A model generated the notes under the pieces. It was not told where the DNA came from. It worked only from the letters and a program-made list of their open reading frames with translations, and ran no database searches. Positions 42,508 through 55,184 of a DNA stretch of 64,000 nucleotides are shown here, one piece after another (position 1 is the first letter of the stretch; every line of letters begins with the position of its first letter). A program made the translations under genes and the position numbers. The DNA comes from Haliclona indistincta. Taxonomy: Eukaryota > Porifera > Demospongiae > Haplosclerida > Chalinidae. Where the stretch lies: contig OZ024784.1 of NCBI GenBank assembly GCA_964017065.1, forward strand, positions 13,497,152 through 13,561,151. The letters are read 5' to 3'.

Positions 42508-45054
42508 ATGGAAGCGATATTGTTTGTTGGTCCTCCTTGTTGTGTAAGACTTTAATAATCTGGAAATTGCAATTACTTCATATCGTCTCTACAGGGCCAG
42601 GAAGCCTACTACTACCAGCACTATGCGAATGTGGTGCGCTATTGCGAGGCCGCAGTGTTCAAAAGTGATCAATCTTTCCACCTTCATCGTAAAATAGTTG
42701 ACTTGATCAAACAGGTACTGATTAACTCACTTATCATGTCAGACCAACCTTATTTCCTTAGCACGGGAAGGTTGTGATTGATAATGATCATTTAGATACA
42801 GAGATGAGGATGGCCGTGTTGAGTGGCATCAAAGGACAGGTTCTCATTCTTTTGCACAACTGCATGTGTTTCATAATGTCTCTTTACAGCTTCCTGACTG
42901 TTCAGTGAATAGCATTGATTTCATCCCTCGGCATGACCCAATACAGTGTCTCTGGTCACTCAATTGGCTCTTGGCTAGAAACTTCATTGCAAAGGAGAAT
43001 GATGAGATTCCGAATGACTACAACCTACCTATTTCGAAACAAATAACACAAATTACTTCATATAGTCCATCTAGAATCGGTAATGTTGATTCCACTAACT
43101 GAAGTATTATCACCTCTGTCACACATTCAGTGCTGTCTCTGCAATTGGAGAAGTTTGACAGTGTTGTTCATCAGGAATCACCGCTCATCTGTTATACCCA
43201 CTACAAGGTAACTTGATATCCACTTGTTTACATGTAGTTATTTTTAAATGTACAGCTAACTAGTCCAGTTCTTTTGCTTGAGTGGCAGGGCATTCAATAC
43301 CAACAGAGTAGAGCCAGCACTAGTAGTGACAACAGCACACAGCAGCAACACATACTGCGAGCCAGGATGAAGAAAATGTGTCAGCTGTGGAGAGACTTCA
43401 ACAGAACAGGACATGTTATTGTTCTGTGTGAGAACACTCCCCCATCAGGTGTGCTAATGGTGGTGTGACAAGTGTTGTTTAGTTCAGTTGCAGATTCTGA
43501 CGCTATACTAGCTACTCTATCACAGCTTGCTCAAGACGTGAGGACCCTGGTATTATATTTGATGTTCAATGTTTTTGTTTTCTCTTTGCCTATACAAGTT
43601 GTCTAGTCCTATCCATTGTGTTATGATTCCTGAAACCATCTCATTGGAGAAAAATCCATTTCCTTGGATCCAGTATCTCTTCCGCATCAATTTCCATCAT
43701 AGAGTATGCATTCTAAACATGCCGTGACCTAATTGTATCTCGTGCTATAGGCTAGTGTGCTAGTGTTTCAAACTAAACATCACCAGTCTATTGGCAAGGA
43801 AATAGGAATAAGAACACTGACAGTATGTTTGCATTATTACTATCCTGACTCAGTTATTGTGTGTATTTCATCAGGTATTTCAAGTGACTGACAAACCAAG
43901 TCTGGTAATCTAAACTGCCTCTTGCTTGCAATAAAATTATTATCCTTCAATAGGTTGTGTCTAAGCATAGCTCTGAGATGCAAGTCCCTCTGCTCTTGCA
44001 CAGTATGGTGTATGCTCTACCACAGCCACCATACTCAAGTCGGCACACAGCACTCCCCCTCTTCTCTCAGGCCAAAAGGTTTCACGAAACAGGAGAATCT
44101 AAGAGCTCTGGTAATGCAATATGAATTTTCCATGTGTAATGCATTATTGTTTTCACTGCAGCAACCTCGTACGTCTTTGCTGATGTATATGTAGCCATAA
44201 CAAAGCTTCGACTAGTCATGTTATATCATGACTATTCTGTGTTGAAGATGTAAGACATGATAATAATATTTTATTGGCATACAAATTAATGCAGCCATGA
44301 GGAAAACTGTCGGCAGGCTCTTGTGCCTGTATCAGAACCATGTGCTGTTGACTATAATACCATTACTTCTACTTCGGTGTACTCACCAAAAAGGCTTGAG
44401 GAACGCAGAAAGACTCCTTTCTTTTCACTCGGCAATCCTGTCTCTGTTCCTGTGGATTACTCTGACCTTCCACCTCCCACTGCTATTCCAAGTAAGGTGA
44501 TGTGGTTGTAGCATAGTGCTTGATATGTGTTCGTACAGTTCACCCTGTTCCTACCTCCACCGTCACAAACACCAAGCGTAGAAGAACTCTTCCGTTGTGG
44601 CTGACAGAGCAAGTGAGAAAGTGATTAGTCACATCAAAGCAGGTTTTTTGTATTGATAGCTAGGCTTGTTTGTAAATTTCTATAGTGTGAGAAGAAGAGA
44701 AAAGATTCAGCACTATCTACCAGAAGGTGAGGAGGGTATAGTGTGTTGTTGATTTGCTTTAACCTAGTACCTGCATCAGTTCATCTAAAACACCAAGGCG
44801 GGTGAAAGCTAAACCAATTCAGAAGGTACGACATTATTTTGTAAACCAAGCACACAGGAGTGGTCACAAGGTTCATATGTGCAGCTGATCACAAGCGTGT
44901 AGTGGTCATGTTCATGTAGTGATGTCATGCCTGTTGTAGGCTTGTAGCTATGGAATGAATATCTGAAGCTTGTTTTTTTTTGTTCTGATTTCAGTCAACA
45001 TTGCCACTACCGGAAGTTGCCTCTCTGGATGACCTCTTCAACGTTGACTTTTGA
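42508..45054 (+). CDS. Uncharacterised P-loop-like protein with C-terminal Ku-binding-like motif
   Basis: About 16 small exons join in frame. The N-terminus MEAILFVGPPCCGQEAYYYQ resembles a P-loop but lacks the GK(S/T) residues (Q-E instead). GKVVIDNDHLDTEMRMAVL and a block ending QCLWSLNWLLARN recall the kinase half of PNKP-like proteins. The middle (LLEWQGIQYQQSRA; MCQLWRDFNRTGHVIVLCEN) is not assigned. The C-terminal about 150 residues are Ser/Pro-rich and basic: SPKRLEERRKTPFFSL, then TNTKRRRTLPLWLTEQ, and the end EVASLDDLFNVDF. RRRTLPLWL fits the R-x-x-P-x-W Ku-binding motif of APLF and CYREN. A role in DNA-end repair is therefore possible but unproven. An upstream in-frame ATG at 42490 is an alternative start. 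The donor AT|gtaaga near 44251 links the two halves; without it the first half would stop at 44252. Confidence 0.65.
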
Positions 45055-45128
45055 ATGAAAGTTAACATTAACTTCTCCAACATTATAATCCAGCATAATA
45101 ATCAAAGCATACCAAAAAACTCAATTCA

Positions 45129-48070
45129 CTACTGTATTTGGTTAGTGATAGTGCCGATTTCATCAATTTCACACTCAACAACATCTCCTTTCTATACAAT
45201 GAACAAAAAATAAAGTCATGAACTGAAAGCCTGGGGACAAGGCTAACTATTACCTTCAGCCAAATGGGTGGTTTTCTAAATACACCAACTCCAGGAGGCG
45301 TTCCAGTGAGCACAACATCTCCTGGTTTTACAGTGACAAACCTAGACAAGAAAAACACTTACTACAATGTAAAATTAGGAGCTTTTGTCTGATATTGCCA
45401 AACACTGTTCATTTTCAAGTGCAATATTGCAATAGCAATAGCTGGCTTGATCTAGTGGCTTTGTGTTGACTACAGTGCACCTGTAACTGAGACTAGTTAA
45501 CCTGGGCAAGCTGGTCTCTGCTACTAGTATTCATGTGTACATACACTGATCTTTATCATGGTCATTGAGTGCCACCTGGGCTAAGATGACCCAACAAAGG
45601 ATGAGAGAACAGTGACGACATAATTATACAGCTATTTTGAATGCAGATTATAAGCAGGAAACATGTGGACAACAGAATGCAGACAAAAACTCAACACATG
45701 TTGCAGTTAATCTGACATTCTCTAAGTCAGCTCTAAATTTTAAGGATGGGAAGTGATACAGAAGCTGCGTGCAGTAGTGTTAAGTTCCTTACTGCATGAA
45801 TTGATGAATGACAAGTCTGCATTGTTCCTAGTGCCAAATAAAAGCGGTAGGGACAAAACAATGTACCTATGCTAAGCCCCTGGTAGATTTCACTATACCA
45901 CTCACTGTGAAATGAACGAGACCAAAGCCTCAGTTTTGTGTACAAGTTGGTCAGTGTTTGACTCCTGGAGTGTCTTGCCATTAACTCGACATCGGATACC
46001 CAACTTGTGAGGATCTAAACAATAGAAGTGTGCTAATTTCTATCAATTGATTTTTAGGTAGGTTTACATGTGTCTGGCAAATGCAGACTAGACTACATAC
46101 ATTAACCTCACACTTTATGATCTTAACAAGAGAAGATGATTCTTATGGGACCTCTGAACCACACAACAATACTTGGTACTATTACAATGCATGACTAACA
46201 ACACACAAGGTTCTGTTGGGGAGGACTATGGTACAACCAGCTGTGATCACAGCAACAACCAAAGGAATAACAGGAGGAGGAGTCAAATAATAGCAGATCC
46301 ACAAAAAGCTACAAAGCTATCATCTCACCAGAGAGGGCAGCTGTAGTCACAAGAGCAGGCCCCAGAGGACAAAAGGTATCAAATGTCTTTCCAAGCAACC
46401 ACTGGCCTCCATTCTTTTTCATCTGCCAATCTCTAGCACTCACATCATGAGCAACAGTGTAACCAGCCACATGAGACATGGCTGATGAAGCCTATACAAC
46501 AACAGTAAAAATAATTCATCACTATGAAAAGTGTAAATCCATAAATTTTTACTCACACTGATGTTCTTGCCCTCTTTACAAATAATAAAGGCGAGTTCCA
46601 CCTCATAATCAACTTCCTGATAATAAAGAGGAGGAGACAGGAAGCAGTGATGTTAACTCCACAGAGAGTGAAGTCATAACTGATAAAATGGTAGCATAAC
46701 ATAGTTCAACATAACATGGTAGCATAACAAAGTTCAGACAATCAGGCAACAATGAATAAATCCATTGTTTAAGATAAAAGAACAGAATTTCAATCACCAA
46801 TCTGCTATTGCTACAAGCTTGTTTGAAAACAGGCTACATACACTTTCCCATAGCACACTATGGCTTTGATTATCAAAACAATAATTACTAGCAACAGCAT
46901 AATAATAATAGTGACATCCTATGTTTTGAATACTAGGTGTTAAATTCAGCCACTACTTCTATGAAGCTAATTTCCTTTGTTTACAAGTGCAAGAAGCGTG
47001 ATAAACCATGTGCCCAGCCAGTGCCCAGCTGTGCACTATGTAATCAGCAACTACCATGCTGTCATAAACACATTGACTTGATTAAAACAACACTACATAG
47101 GATGTTGGAAATTACAGTCTCAGAAACTAGAGAAGTGCTGTTGTAAAATCTTGCTGAAAAAGGATTTTTGATCTACATGAATTAGTGCACCTGCATGTAC
47201 ATGAAAGCAGTGAGCAACAAGCAATCACTGGGGCTAGTTTACATATGCAGGTCTTCAGGTGTGTTGATGTGTTACACTTGCCTCAGAGTTGGGTGGGATA
47301 TAAACAGTGCCATTGGGTTCAGTGATAGAAGAGTTGAACTTGCTGAACACTACAGGCTCTACAGGCACTGGCATATTTTGCTCTGTGCAGTGGTCAACAT
47401 AATTCATTCCTATGCAAATCAGCTTCTCTGGGTTGTAGATGGGAGCTTGCAGTGTTATAGTGTCATGAGATAGCATCCACTGTCCAACTGCACATGCCTT
47501 AGCCACAGCTCTGAGAAGAGAGAGAGTCACAGGTACAGCAGCTAGTGCTGTGTTTGTACAAATCTGGTATATTTAACTTTACTCCATTTTAAAAATCTGC
47601 TGCAATACTGCACTGAACTGCAGTATATTTAACTTAAAGGTGAGCCTATTACTTCAACACCTGGTATGATCACATCATACAATATGGAGAGCTGTAAGCA
47701 GGCCGGTACACAGAAGAGCAGTACACTGCTGAAAGCTGTAGTAATAATGCTGCTTTAATGCTTTGCTAACATTTATTCTGTGCTCAGGATGTCCACTTTT
47801 TCCAAGCACATGCATACAGACAACTATGTGGTCAAATTAGATGAAAAGGGGTGTAACTAACTCTCTAGCTGCAGACATGCTAGTATCCCAGGTTTCCAAA
47901 AAGCTACGCATGTCCTTTGGTATCTTTGCATCCACAGCTGTGATATCTACCACCTTGCTGCGATCCTGTAGCTCAACTCCAACTCGGCGTTCTCCACCAT
48001 CCTTGCACATAAACTGAACCAACCTCAATTTTGCAGCCATGTTGTTCAAAGTTCGAATACCTCCGTGCAT
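45129..48070 (-). CDS. FAHD2: Fumarylacetoacetate hydrolase domain-containing protein 2
   Basis: About eight exons. Blocks in order: [155 protein letters not shown] and [16 protein letters not shown]. The metal-binding acidic residues (E in the DYEVELAF block) and the GTPPGVG loop are intact. The FAH-fold family hydrolyses or decarboxylates acyl-pyruvate-type substrates such as oxaloacetate, often in mitochondria. ATG 48070 gives [10 protein letters not shown], then a second Met at 48040 (MAAKLRLV) that may be the true start. The stop is only 75 bp from the stop of the convergent P-loop gene. Confidence 0.93.
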
Positions 48071-48633
48071 TTCCGTGTTCTTTAATGAAAAAGACTTGTG
48101 CGTTTTGTGCAGCAAACGCCACGTAAGCTTGGTGAAAAAATTGCGCTCGTTCTCATAATGTAATGACAATTTGCAAAGAGCTTAGCTAGCTGCCAGCTAG
48201 CTAGATGTCGATTCTTGATTTTCGAGAATATTCGAGATACATGTAAACGCATGCGCAGCAATAATAATTAACTATGATGTAATCGAAAATATTGCCACTA
48301 TAAAACGATTGTCAGCTGGCTAAATAAGATCAAAACAAACTCTCCAAGTTCTTTCAGTGCAGCAGCTGTAAGACAGTCTCCATAAAGGAAGCAAAAGTGC
48401 TGAAGTCTTTAGTAGTTGTTTTTTAGGGCGGACGGGAGTCCACGGCACGCACACGGCGAGAGAGAAAGTGCCTCTAATTCACTGCCGACACTCCAGGCTG
48501 AATTGGCACTCGTGCGACGAACTCCTAAGAGTACGACAGTCGTGGTTTAGGAGCGTGTATTACAGGAGATCCTTGCAGCAGCTCGCATACTACTACCTCT
48601 CGCCTTCTCGTGCTCGCTCCTCGTCATCGCACC
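48071..48633. promoter_or_regulatory. Divergent promoter region FAHD2 / PDCD4
   Basis: This 563-bp spacer between head-to-head starts contains CGCATGCGCA (48248-48257), a palindromic NRF1-like core, and CG-rich sequence near 48420-48470 that is likely PDCD4 5' UTR. No separate gene is supported. Confidence 0.5.
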
Positions 48634-51600
48634 ATGGCAACTACTGGAATAGCTATGGAAATCGAGGAGAATGGTCTCATTGGTGGACCCAAAGTACACT
48701 TCAATGACGAAATCGAAGTTGATGTCATAAAGCACATCACTCGCCCTAAACACAAGGCTCGCCGCAGGTCTAAGTCTGCTTCAAATGATGAAGAGACAGT
48801 AGAAGTTGTCCCCAAGCCAGTCGCTACGTCAAAGCTTAGAAAACTAATGGACAAAGATCGCCACCTCTCTCGCAGCGGCAAAGGACGTGGACAGCCAAAG
48901 AAAGGTATACTTGTAGTTTTATACTTATCATGCATAGAATTGCTTTGAAGCTAGTACTGTTGCGTCCGCGCTGAGCCGAGCAAATTACTTAGTGTTTACT
49001 ACCTGTATTGTATTCATAAGGCTTTGTGTATTTTAGATTGAGTTGATTCATCTCTCCACTGCCCACTGAACCTTATCTAGTAGTTTAGTGAAAAATACTT
49101 TTTTAGCTTAATATTAGGTGCAAGAATCTAGCAGATAGCTGAGGAGTGTATTTTGTCTAGTACCTAACTGTGTTAATGTGCAAACTTAAGTAGTCAATAT
49201 TCTGTTAATGGGCAGTGTAATTTTCACCTGGAAGCAATTTTCGCTCTTATTGGTCTCCTTGGGCTTCAAGGAGACTTTTACAGCCAATTGTTATGGGAGG
49301 GTTTGTGGCTGGATGTACTTTGTATCAAGGGTGTGTTTACTGTTGATACAGTATGGACAAGTGTTGTATCTACACAAAGTCACGAGTCACTCTACAGTGA
49401 AGTGATAACTCCCTGTACATGTTGTTAAAAGTGCTGCCTAACTATGTTACTTATTCTTAGGATTATTTACTCAGTCTGTCAAAACACTACATACACTCGT
49501 GTAGCCCATATACCTGCTACTCTACAGCAAGGCTTCCTTGTTTTGAATTTTAAATGTTTCTTTAGTTACTCTACACAAGCTGTACTTGTTATGGAAAATT
49601 TAAAATCATTTGCTGGGATCAGAAAACTTGGCGACTTTGAATACAATCAAACACATTCATGCCTCATCTTATGGTTTCTTTGGTTGCCGTGAGACTGCCC
49701 ACTGCATTGTTCAAACATGAATACATTTTAATGGTTATCTTGCTAGTCATGAGGTTGATCATAGGTAGTGTCATTTCTCTTTGTCAAGAATCCACAAGAG
49801 AGCAATTGTATGTATTCATTGTTCAGCTTGATTTTGAACTGTTCAATGCATGTGCTCGGATCATTAGTTTTCTGGAATCTATAATGTACGATTATGATGC
49901 AGTTGATATGACTACATGTATAGTATCTTTTTTAGTTTCCGCCAAACCTATCAGCTGATAGCGGTCACAACAGTATAGCTGATGTGCTGCAATCTGATTG
50001 GCTGAATTCCAGACTTGTTGATTATTATTCATTGGTTGTGTACCTTCACATGATGACTGCTAGCTGTGCATATCTACTAGTATAATAGTTGCCACTGTCT
50101 TGTGTTTGTACACATGTAGTAGGTTGTGTTGAAGTCGTCCAACTGTGTGTTATGTGAGTATGTCACACTATGTTTTCCATTGCACTGTTATGTCATTGTA
50201 CAACCAGATAGTGTAACTCTGATATTGATTTAAATGTGAAATACTAATTTTGTTAGCTACATCAACTATTAGTGTTTTGAAAATCTTTATTAATTTTAGG
50301 CGGTGCTGGAGGTAAAGGAACCTGGGGTAAGATGACTGAAGTGTTTGGTGAAGAGGTCAGTCACACCAATGATGTCTGTGATCCTAACTATGACTCAGAA
50401 GATGAACAAGTGAGTCTTGAAATGCTAACAGACAGAACACCAATGATCTCTTTTGTTTGCTAGGATACTTACATAGTATCTCCATCATCTCCACAAATGA
50501 GTCTGGACGCTTTTGAAAAGCAAGCTGGAGCTCTCTTTAGAGAGTACTTTGAGAATGATGATCTGGAAGAGGTTGCTTATACTCTGGGGCAGTTCAACAT
50601 CAAGAATATCAAACATGAGGTGCATTGATGTTGTTACTGTAAGCAAGTGTAGTGTGTTTACTGGTGTTCTGCCTTTAAAGATTATTCGAGTCTTGTTGGT
50701 CATTGCCTTGGAGAAGAAGTTGTTCTATTGTGAGCAGGCTTCTCGGCTTATCTCTTTCCTGTGCGGGAGAGTAATCAACTCCCGTGAGATCGGTGCAGGT
50801 GGGTAAAAAAACCACATGTTGTTTGCATCCAAACTGTTGAAACCTGCTAACACTGTTTATTCACTTCCATGCAGGTTTTGATGCTCTTCTCGCTCAGCTC
50901 AATGATCTTGCATTGGACACTCCTAATGCTGCGGAGCTGCTGGGAAATTTCATTGCTAGAGCAGTAGCTGATGACTGCCTTCCTCCTGCCTATGTTGACA
51001 ATCGTATTGGTGCAGTCGATGGAGCTGCTCAGTAAGCAATGCAGACACTGCATGTACAGAGACTACAGACTGATATTGATAGCATGTAATATGAACTGCC
51101 TGATTTATCGTAATTGAACATAGTTGATCATATTTCCTACTGTATACATGTCTGAGCTCTAAACACCAATAATACTCTATGGTTTTGTATAGTGAGGCTC
51201 TGAGTCGTGCTAGGCTATTATTGAAGATGTCGCATAGTCATGCTCGTCTGGAGCAAATTTGGGGTGCTGGAGGAGGCCAGCAACCCATGCCACAGCTAGT
51301 GGATCAGGTATGTACCATTGTGGCTGATCACTGTGCTGGATAGACTGCTTATTATTATTAGATAATTTTGCTGTTGCAAGAATATTGCTCTTCTGGAGAT
51401 AAAAAGGAGGCAGTTCGTTGTTTGCAAGAGTTAGCAGTCCCTCACTTTCACCATGAAGTGGCTTATGAGGTCAGTGTGCATCATTACAATTAAGGGAAAC
51501 CACCTGGGAAAGTCCTATGATGTTGTCTTGCTTGTTTTTCTTTAGGCTATTGTACTTGTGCTGGAGGATGGCAGTGAACCATTTGCTAATCATATGGTAG

Positions 51601-51966
51601 ACCTGCTGGTGCACCTAGCCAAGACAGCCATAGTCACACAACAGCAGATGCAACACGTGAGCATTTGATACATCTGCTTGTGTAACTACTGTAATGCCTC
51701 TTCATCCAGGGCTTTGTTCGTGTATTCGGCATGATGACAGAGCTTGTTCTTGATGCTCCATTTGCCTATACCACTCTCAGCAAACTGGTTGAGAATTGTA
51801 TAAAGGCTGGCATCATCTCACCACAGCTGGCTGACCAGATCCCTCAACGGTACAATATTACGCTAATACTGCTAAATTGCCTTTATTATGTTCTCTTCTG
51901 TTCCATAGTGGTCGCAAACGTTTTGTCAGTGAGGGAGATGGAGGTGCCATCAAGCCAGAGCACTAA
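48634..51966 (+). CDS. PDCD4: Programmed cell death protein 4 (two MA3 domains)
   Basis: About ten exons. The N-terminus has a basic RNA-binding stretch ([35 protein letters not shown]) then [16 protein letters not shown], a PDCD4 hallmark. MA3-1 runs through [36 protein letters not shown] and [18 protein letters not shown] to [16 protein letters not shown]. After [22 protein letters not shown]3-2 runs through [51 protein letters not shown] and [18 protein letters not shown]4 binds eIF4A through its MA3 domains and inhibits cap-dependent translation. Intron 1 (about 48905-50299) is 1.4 kb, unusually long here, and contains no supported gene. The protein ends ...[11 protein letters not shown]. 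Confidence 0.96.
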
Positions 51967-52324
51967 TTGGCACTTATCTCTTGAAAGTGACCGGAACTTG
52001 CTATGTCTATATATCTGCCGTGTATAGTTGGTGTTGTGTGTGTGTGTGTGTAATTGAGGATTATTAACTTACTCAATATCACCCTCCAAGCCTGTACCAC
52101 ATCAATGTTATTATCCTCCATTCTCAAAAAGAACAGTCAAAATTACCAAAAAACCATCATCTTAATCTTTTGCAATCTGTGCTACCCGATTTTGTTGGTG
52201 AACTCCTATTATCAATTATCTTGTGTTTTTGTGCTATGAAAAAATATTGATTTTGAAACACTTGTGGTTCTGGGTCGTATTTTAAGCTAAATGAAAATAC
52301 AATACAAGTCATACTAAATGGTGC
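51967..52324. other. Convergent spacer PDCD4 / PBDC1
   Basis: This 358 bp contains the 3' UTRs of both genes and a (GT)n run at about 52033-52051. Nothing else is recognised. Confidence 0.4.
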
Positions 52325-54263
52325 TTATTTTGTACAGTGCTTTGAATTGTAGCCCTTGCGGTTTCTGACCACTTCAATAGCAAGGAACTGAGCACGTGGT
52401 ACTGAAAATGAAGTCATCAAATCAACCCAAACACTCGCACTTGGTACACTAACCAATAGTTGTGTTTTCTTCAGCATAATCATTGGATGCATCCAGTCTG
52501 TGCAGTAATGATCAGTGTAAAACAAATTAATGAGACTGCAAGACTAACCTCAGCAACGTAGCATAGTTGAAGTCCATTATTAAACCCTCATATTGATTGC
52601 AGAACGGCCTCCAAAGCTAAGAGTAGAATAGAGAAAGTGTACACTCAGGAGTTGTTATGTCACTTCAGTTGTTTTGCACAGAGCTAGTTTGGTGTAAGTG
52701 TTGACTTGTGTCAATTATCAACAAAATGGTGTTGTTAATAGTAGTGGTACAACCCATTGTAGCTAAAGCAATGGTAGTAGGGTGGGAATGACTGAGGTAC
52801 TAAGTGCCTGAGTGAGATATGTAAGGTGCAGAACAAGAGGTGTTGGAATTCTTTATACACAGAACAATCTGGAAGCCAGTGGACACACAATAATTAATTT
52901 TACCTCTTTAGCCTCCTTTGATTTAATGCTGTCTTCAGAGAGTACATCTACCTGTGGAACATAAAAGATTAACAATGTCAGCTCAGCTTCCCAGTCTAGG
53001 CATGCCACACTGATCTGCTAATCATCAATTATCAATTTTATTAACCAAGAATCAAATACCTAGATCAAAGACACCACACATGCTTTAAATTCCATCGGTA
53101 TGCTCTGTGGTTGTTTGTGCTGTATGAACAATAAAGCACTTGGGATGGATCTTGAGGTTTTTTTGTAAATTTACACTGAATAGTACAATGAGGTAATCCC
53201 AATAGCTAGAACTAATATTAAGGGACACCTAAAAGAAAAATAACAAAACAAAACAAAAAATAATAGTGATAAAACAAAGAATTAATTAAGCAGAAGTAAG
53301 ATAGTTTATGATCTGAGACTATGAAAATAAATAGGACAAAAATAATTATAATGTCACTAAGTATAAAATGAGACATTGCGGGGCAGAGGAGTGTAAGAGC
53401 AAAAGAGTCGGACAGTAAGAGGAGATGCGAATTAGCACCAAAAATAATATAATTATTTTAAGGAAAGAATCAAGCGTAGCTTAGCACACATGCACTGGAC
53501 CACCATTAAGTTAGTGACTACTGGGCCTGAAAGAGAAGATAACATTTGACAGTGGACCAAAAGAAATTAATGAAGCACAAGTGGGTGGCTGACTTGGGAG
53601 ACGCTGGTTGGTGAGACGGGAGACCAACCTTAAATGTGGCAGAGAAGTTCAATAAACTGAGTAATCTTATTGTGGCTAAGTAACATCATGTGCGATTGAT
53701 AAACTGATTGCGAACAATGTCACTATAAACACACTAAATCTAAAGACAGGATTATGAAACTAACCTGAAAGTCAGGAAACTTTTTCTGAAAGTCGTCATA
53801 CATCTGTTCATCATACCTATAAAAGATCATCATCATAGAATCACATTGATAAGCTTGTTTGCAATAAAAATGTACACGAGGTGTTAAAATAATTACATTA
53901 TTATTAACTTACTTGGTCAATGAAAGTGACTTGGCATCACGTGCCTTTAGTAACTGAAATCAAGATCAACTGCATATCACTCACCACCAAACAGCTACAT
54001 GTTACCTTCATGTGTGTTTCTGCATACTTCACTGCCTTTAGTACCCACAACTGTTCTATTGTTGGCTATGACAGAGGCTAATTATTATTACACGTGCATA
54101 ACATAATACTCTAGGTTTCATACATCATTTACATAATCTTCTGCTTTGCCTGATAGTGCTGCAGGCACAGCCTGTGCACCTTCTGCTCCCTATAAAGAGG
54201 AAGATGATCTATCCACGAACACAGTAATTATGTGCTTACCAAAGATTTGAGGACTTCCTCCAT
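52325..54263 (-). CDS. PBDC1: PBDC1 homolog
   Basis: About eight very short exons give a small protein: MEEVLKSL, AQAVPAALSGKAEDY, PTIEQLWVLKAVKYAETHMK, LLKARDAKSLSLTK, YDEQMYDDFQKKFPDFQ, VDVLSEDSIKSKEAKE, then LWRPFCNQYEGLIMDFNYAT, LLRLDASNDYAEENTTI and VPRAQFLAIEVVRNRKGYN. The WRPFC...DFNYxTLLR and QFxAIExxRNRxGYN blocks identify the PBDC1 (CXorf26/YPL225W) family. Its yeast member is reported as a co-translational chaperone for the elongation factor eEF1A. The intron between about 52950 and 53760 is about 0.8 kb, A-rich and empty. ATG 54263 sits close to a CpG-rich divergent promoter shared with beta-TrCP. Confidence 0.9.
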
Positions 54264-55184
54264 TATTTATTACACGCACGTGACTTATCGCATGCGCACT
54301 ATAGGTTTGTTCAAGTGCAAACGATTTGCATGCCGGTCAGACGGTATGTGCGGTAACGGTCTGACGGCGAGAAAAATGCTGTCTCATTCTCGTGCGACCA
54401 TATTGCGCGCGCCGCCCTGCAGTGGTTGCTGACTCATTCTGAATGCGGCCAGAATACTTCCTGCGCACGCCGCCAAAATAAGATCACTATAGCAACGAGC
54501 TCCCAGGATCCGGACCTTCCTACTGCTGAAAGTCCAAGTCGTTCGGTCATCGTGCAATACACTTGTCCAGACATCCAGTGGCAGTGCCTGCCCTGGAATC
54601 TATGCAATACTTATTCTCGACTGTTCAGTAAGTTCCTTCGTTACAAAGTGTCTTTATTGTATTATAGCAATGGTTCCTCTGTGGGTAGTCATAGCCTTGG
54701 ATAAGCCGGTGTGATAGACTCTAGTACTATAATAGGCCCAGCAGTATGTATGTGTCGTGGGCCTTTAGTAACTGGTAATCGTGTTAGTACAAATAGGTAA
54801 CCTGTTCTGCTTGATCAGCCATCAGCTGTTTGTTATACAGGTATACAGTATGTGTGTATTTGTGGTTTGTGATTGTGTACAAGATAGAAGTTTGAACAAT
54901 AGTAGAAGTTGTTCACAGGTCAGCCAGCCCCGCTGTAACGCTTAGTTCTCCACGCTTCTCAGGGCCACTGACACCTGCTAACACTACCTGTTAGCGGGTG
55001 AGCGCTTTTCTATGTTCTAGTCTTGTCACCAACAATTCATCTCCATTGAATCATCAGTCATGACTACAGCATTTAATTTGGAGGCCATTATGTACAACAG
55101 CTTTGATCGAAGGTGTTTATTATACAGGTACACAGTACAGCAATCCTGGACACCACCACATCTCATCCACGTCCTTGTTGGAAC
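54264..55184 (+). promoter_or_regulatory. Divergent promoter and 5' UTR/first intron of beta-TrCP
   Basis: CGCATGCGCAC (54289-54299) matches the NRF1-like core, followed by CpG-rich sequence to 54475. A likely non-coding first exon ends at 54627 (CA|gtaagt). The next acceptor is just before 55129 (tatacag). No splicing phase between them gives an in-frame upstream start, so this region is treated as untranslated. The intron shows no structure of note. Confidence 0.5.

Noticed and set aside
42390..42668. 92-aa plus-strand frame starting in CpG-rich sequence
   Set aside because: It reads through the divergent promoter and out of frame over the first exons of the P-loop gene.
44297..44500. Hydrophobic 67-aa plus-strand frame that looks like a membrane protein
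   Set aside because: It is an alternate frame of an exon whose other frame carries the SPKRLEERR segment and splices correctly on both sides.
49208..49958. Several 65-99 aa frames in PDCD4 intron 1
   Set aside because: Hydrophobic, AT-driven frames with no motif or splice continuity to PDCD4.
54426..54704. 92-aa frame as an N-terminal coding exon of beta-TrCP
   Set aside because: Joining at 54627 to the acceptor near 55129 puts the downstream exon out of frame, so it is more likely 5' UTR.
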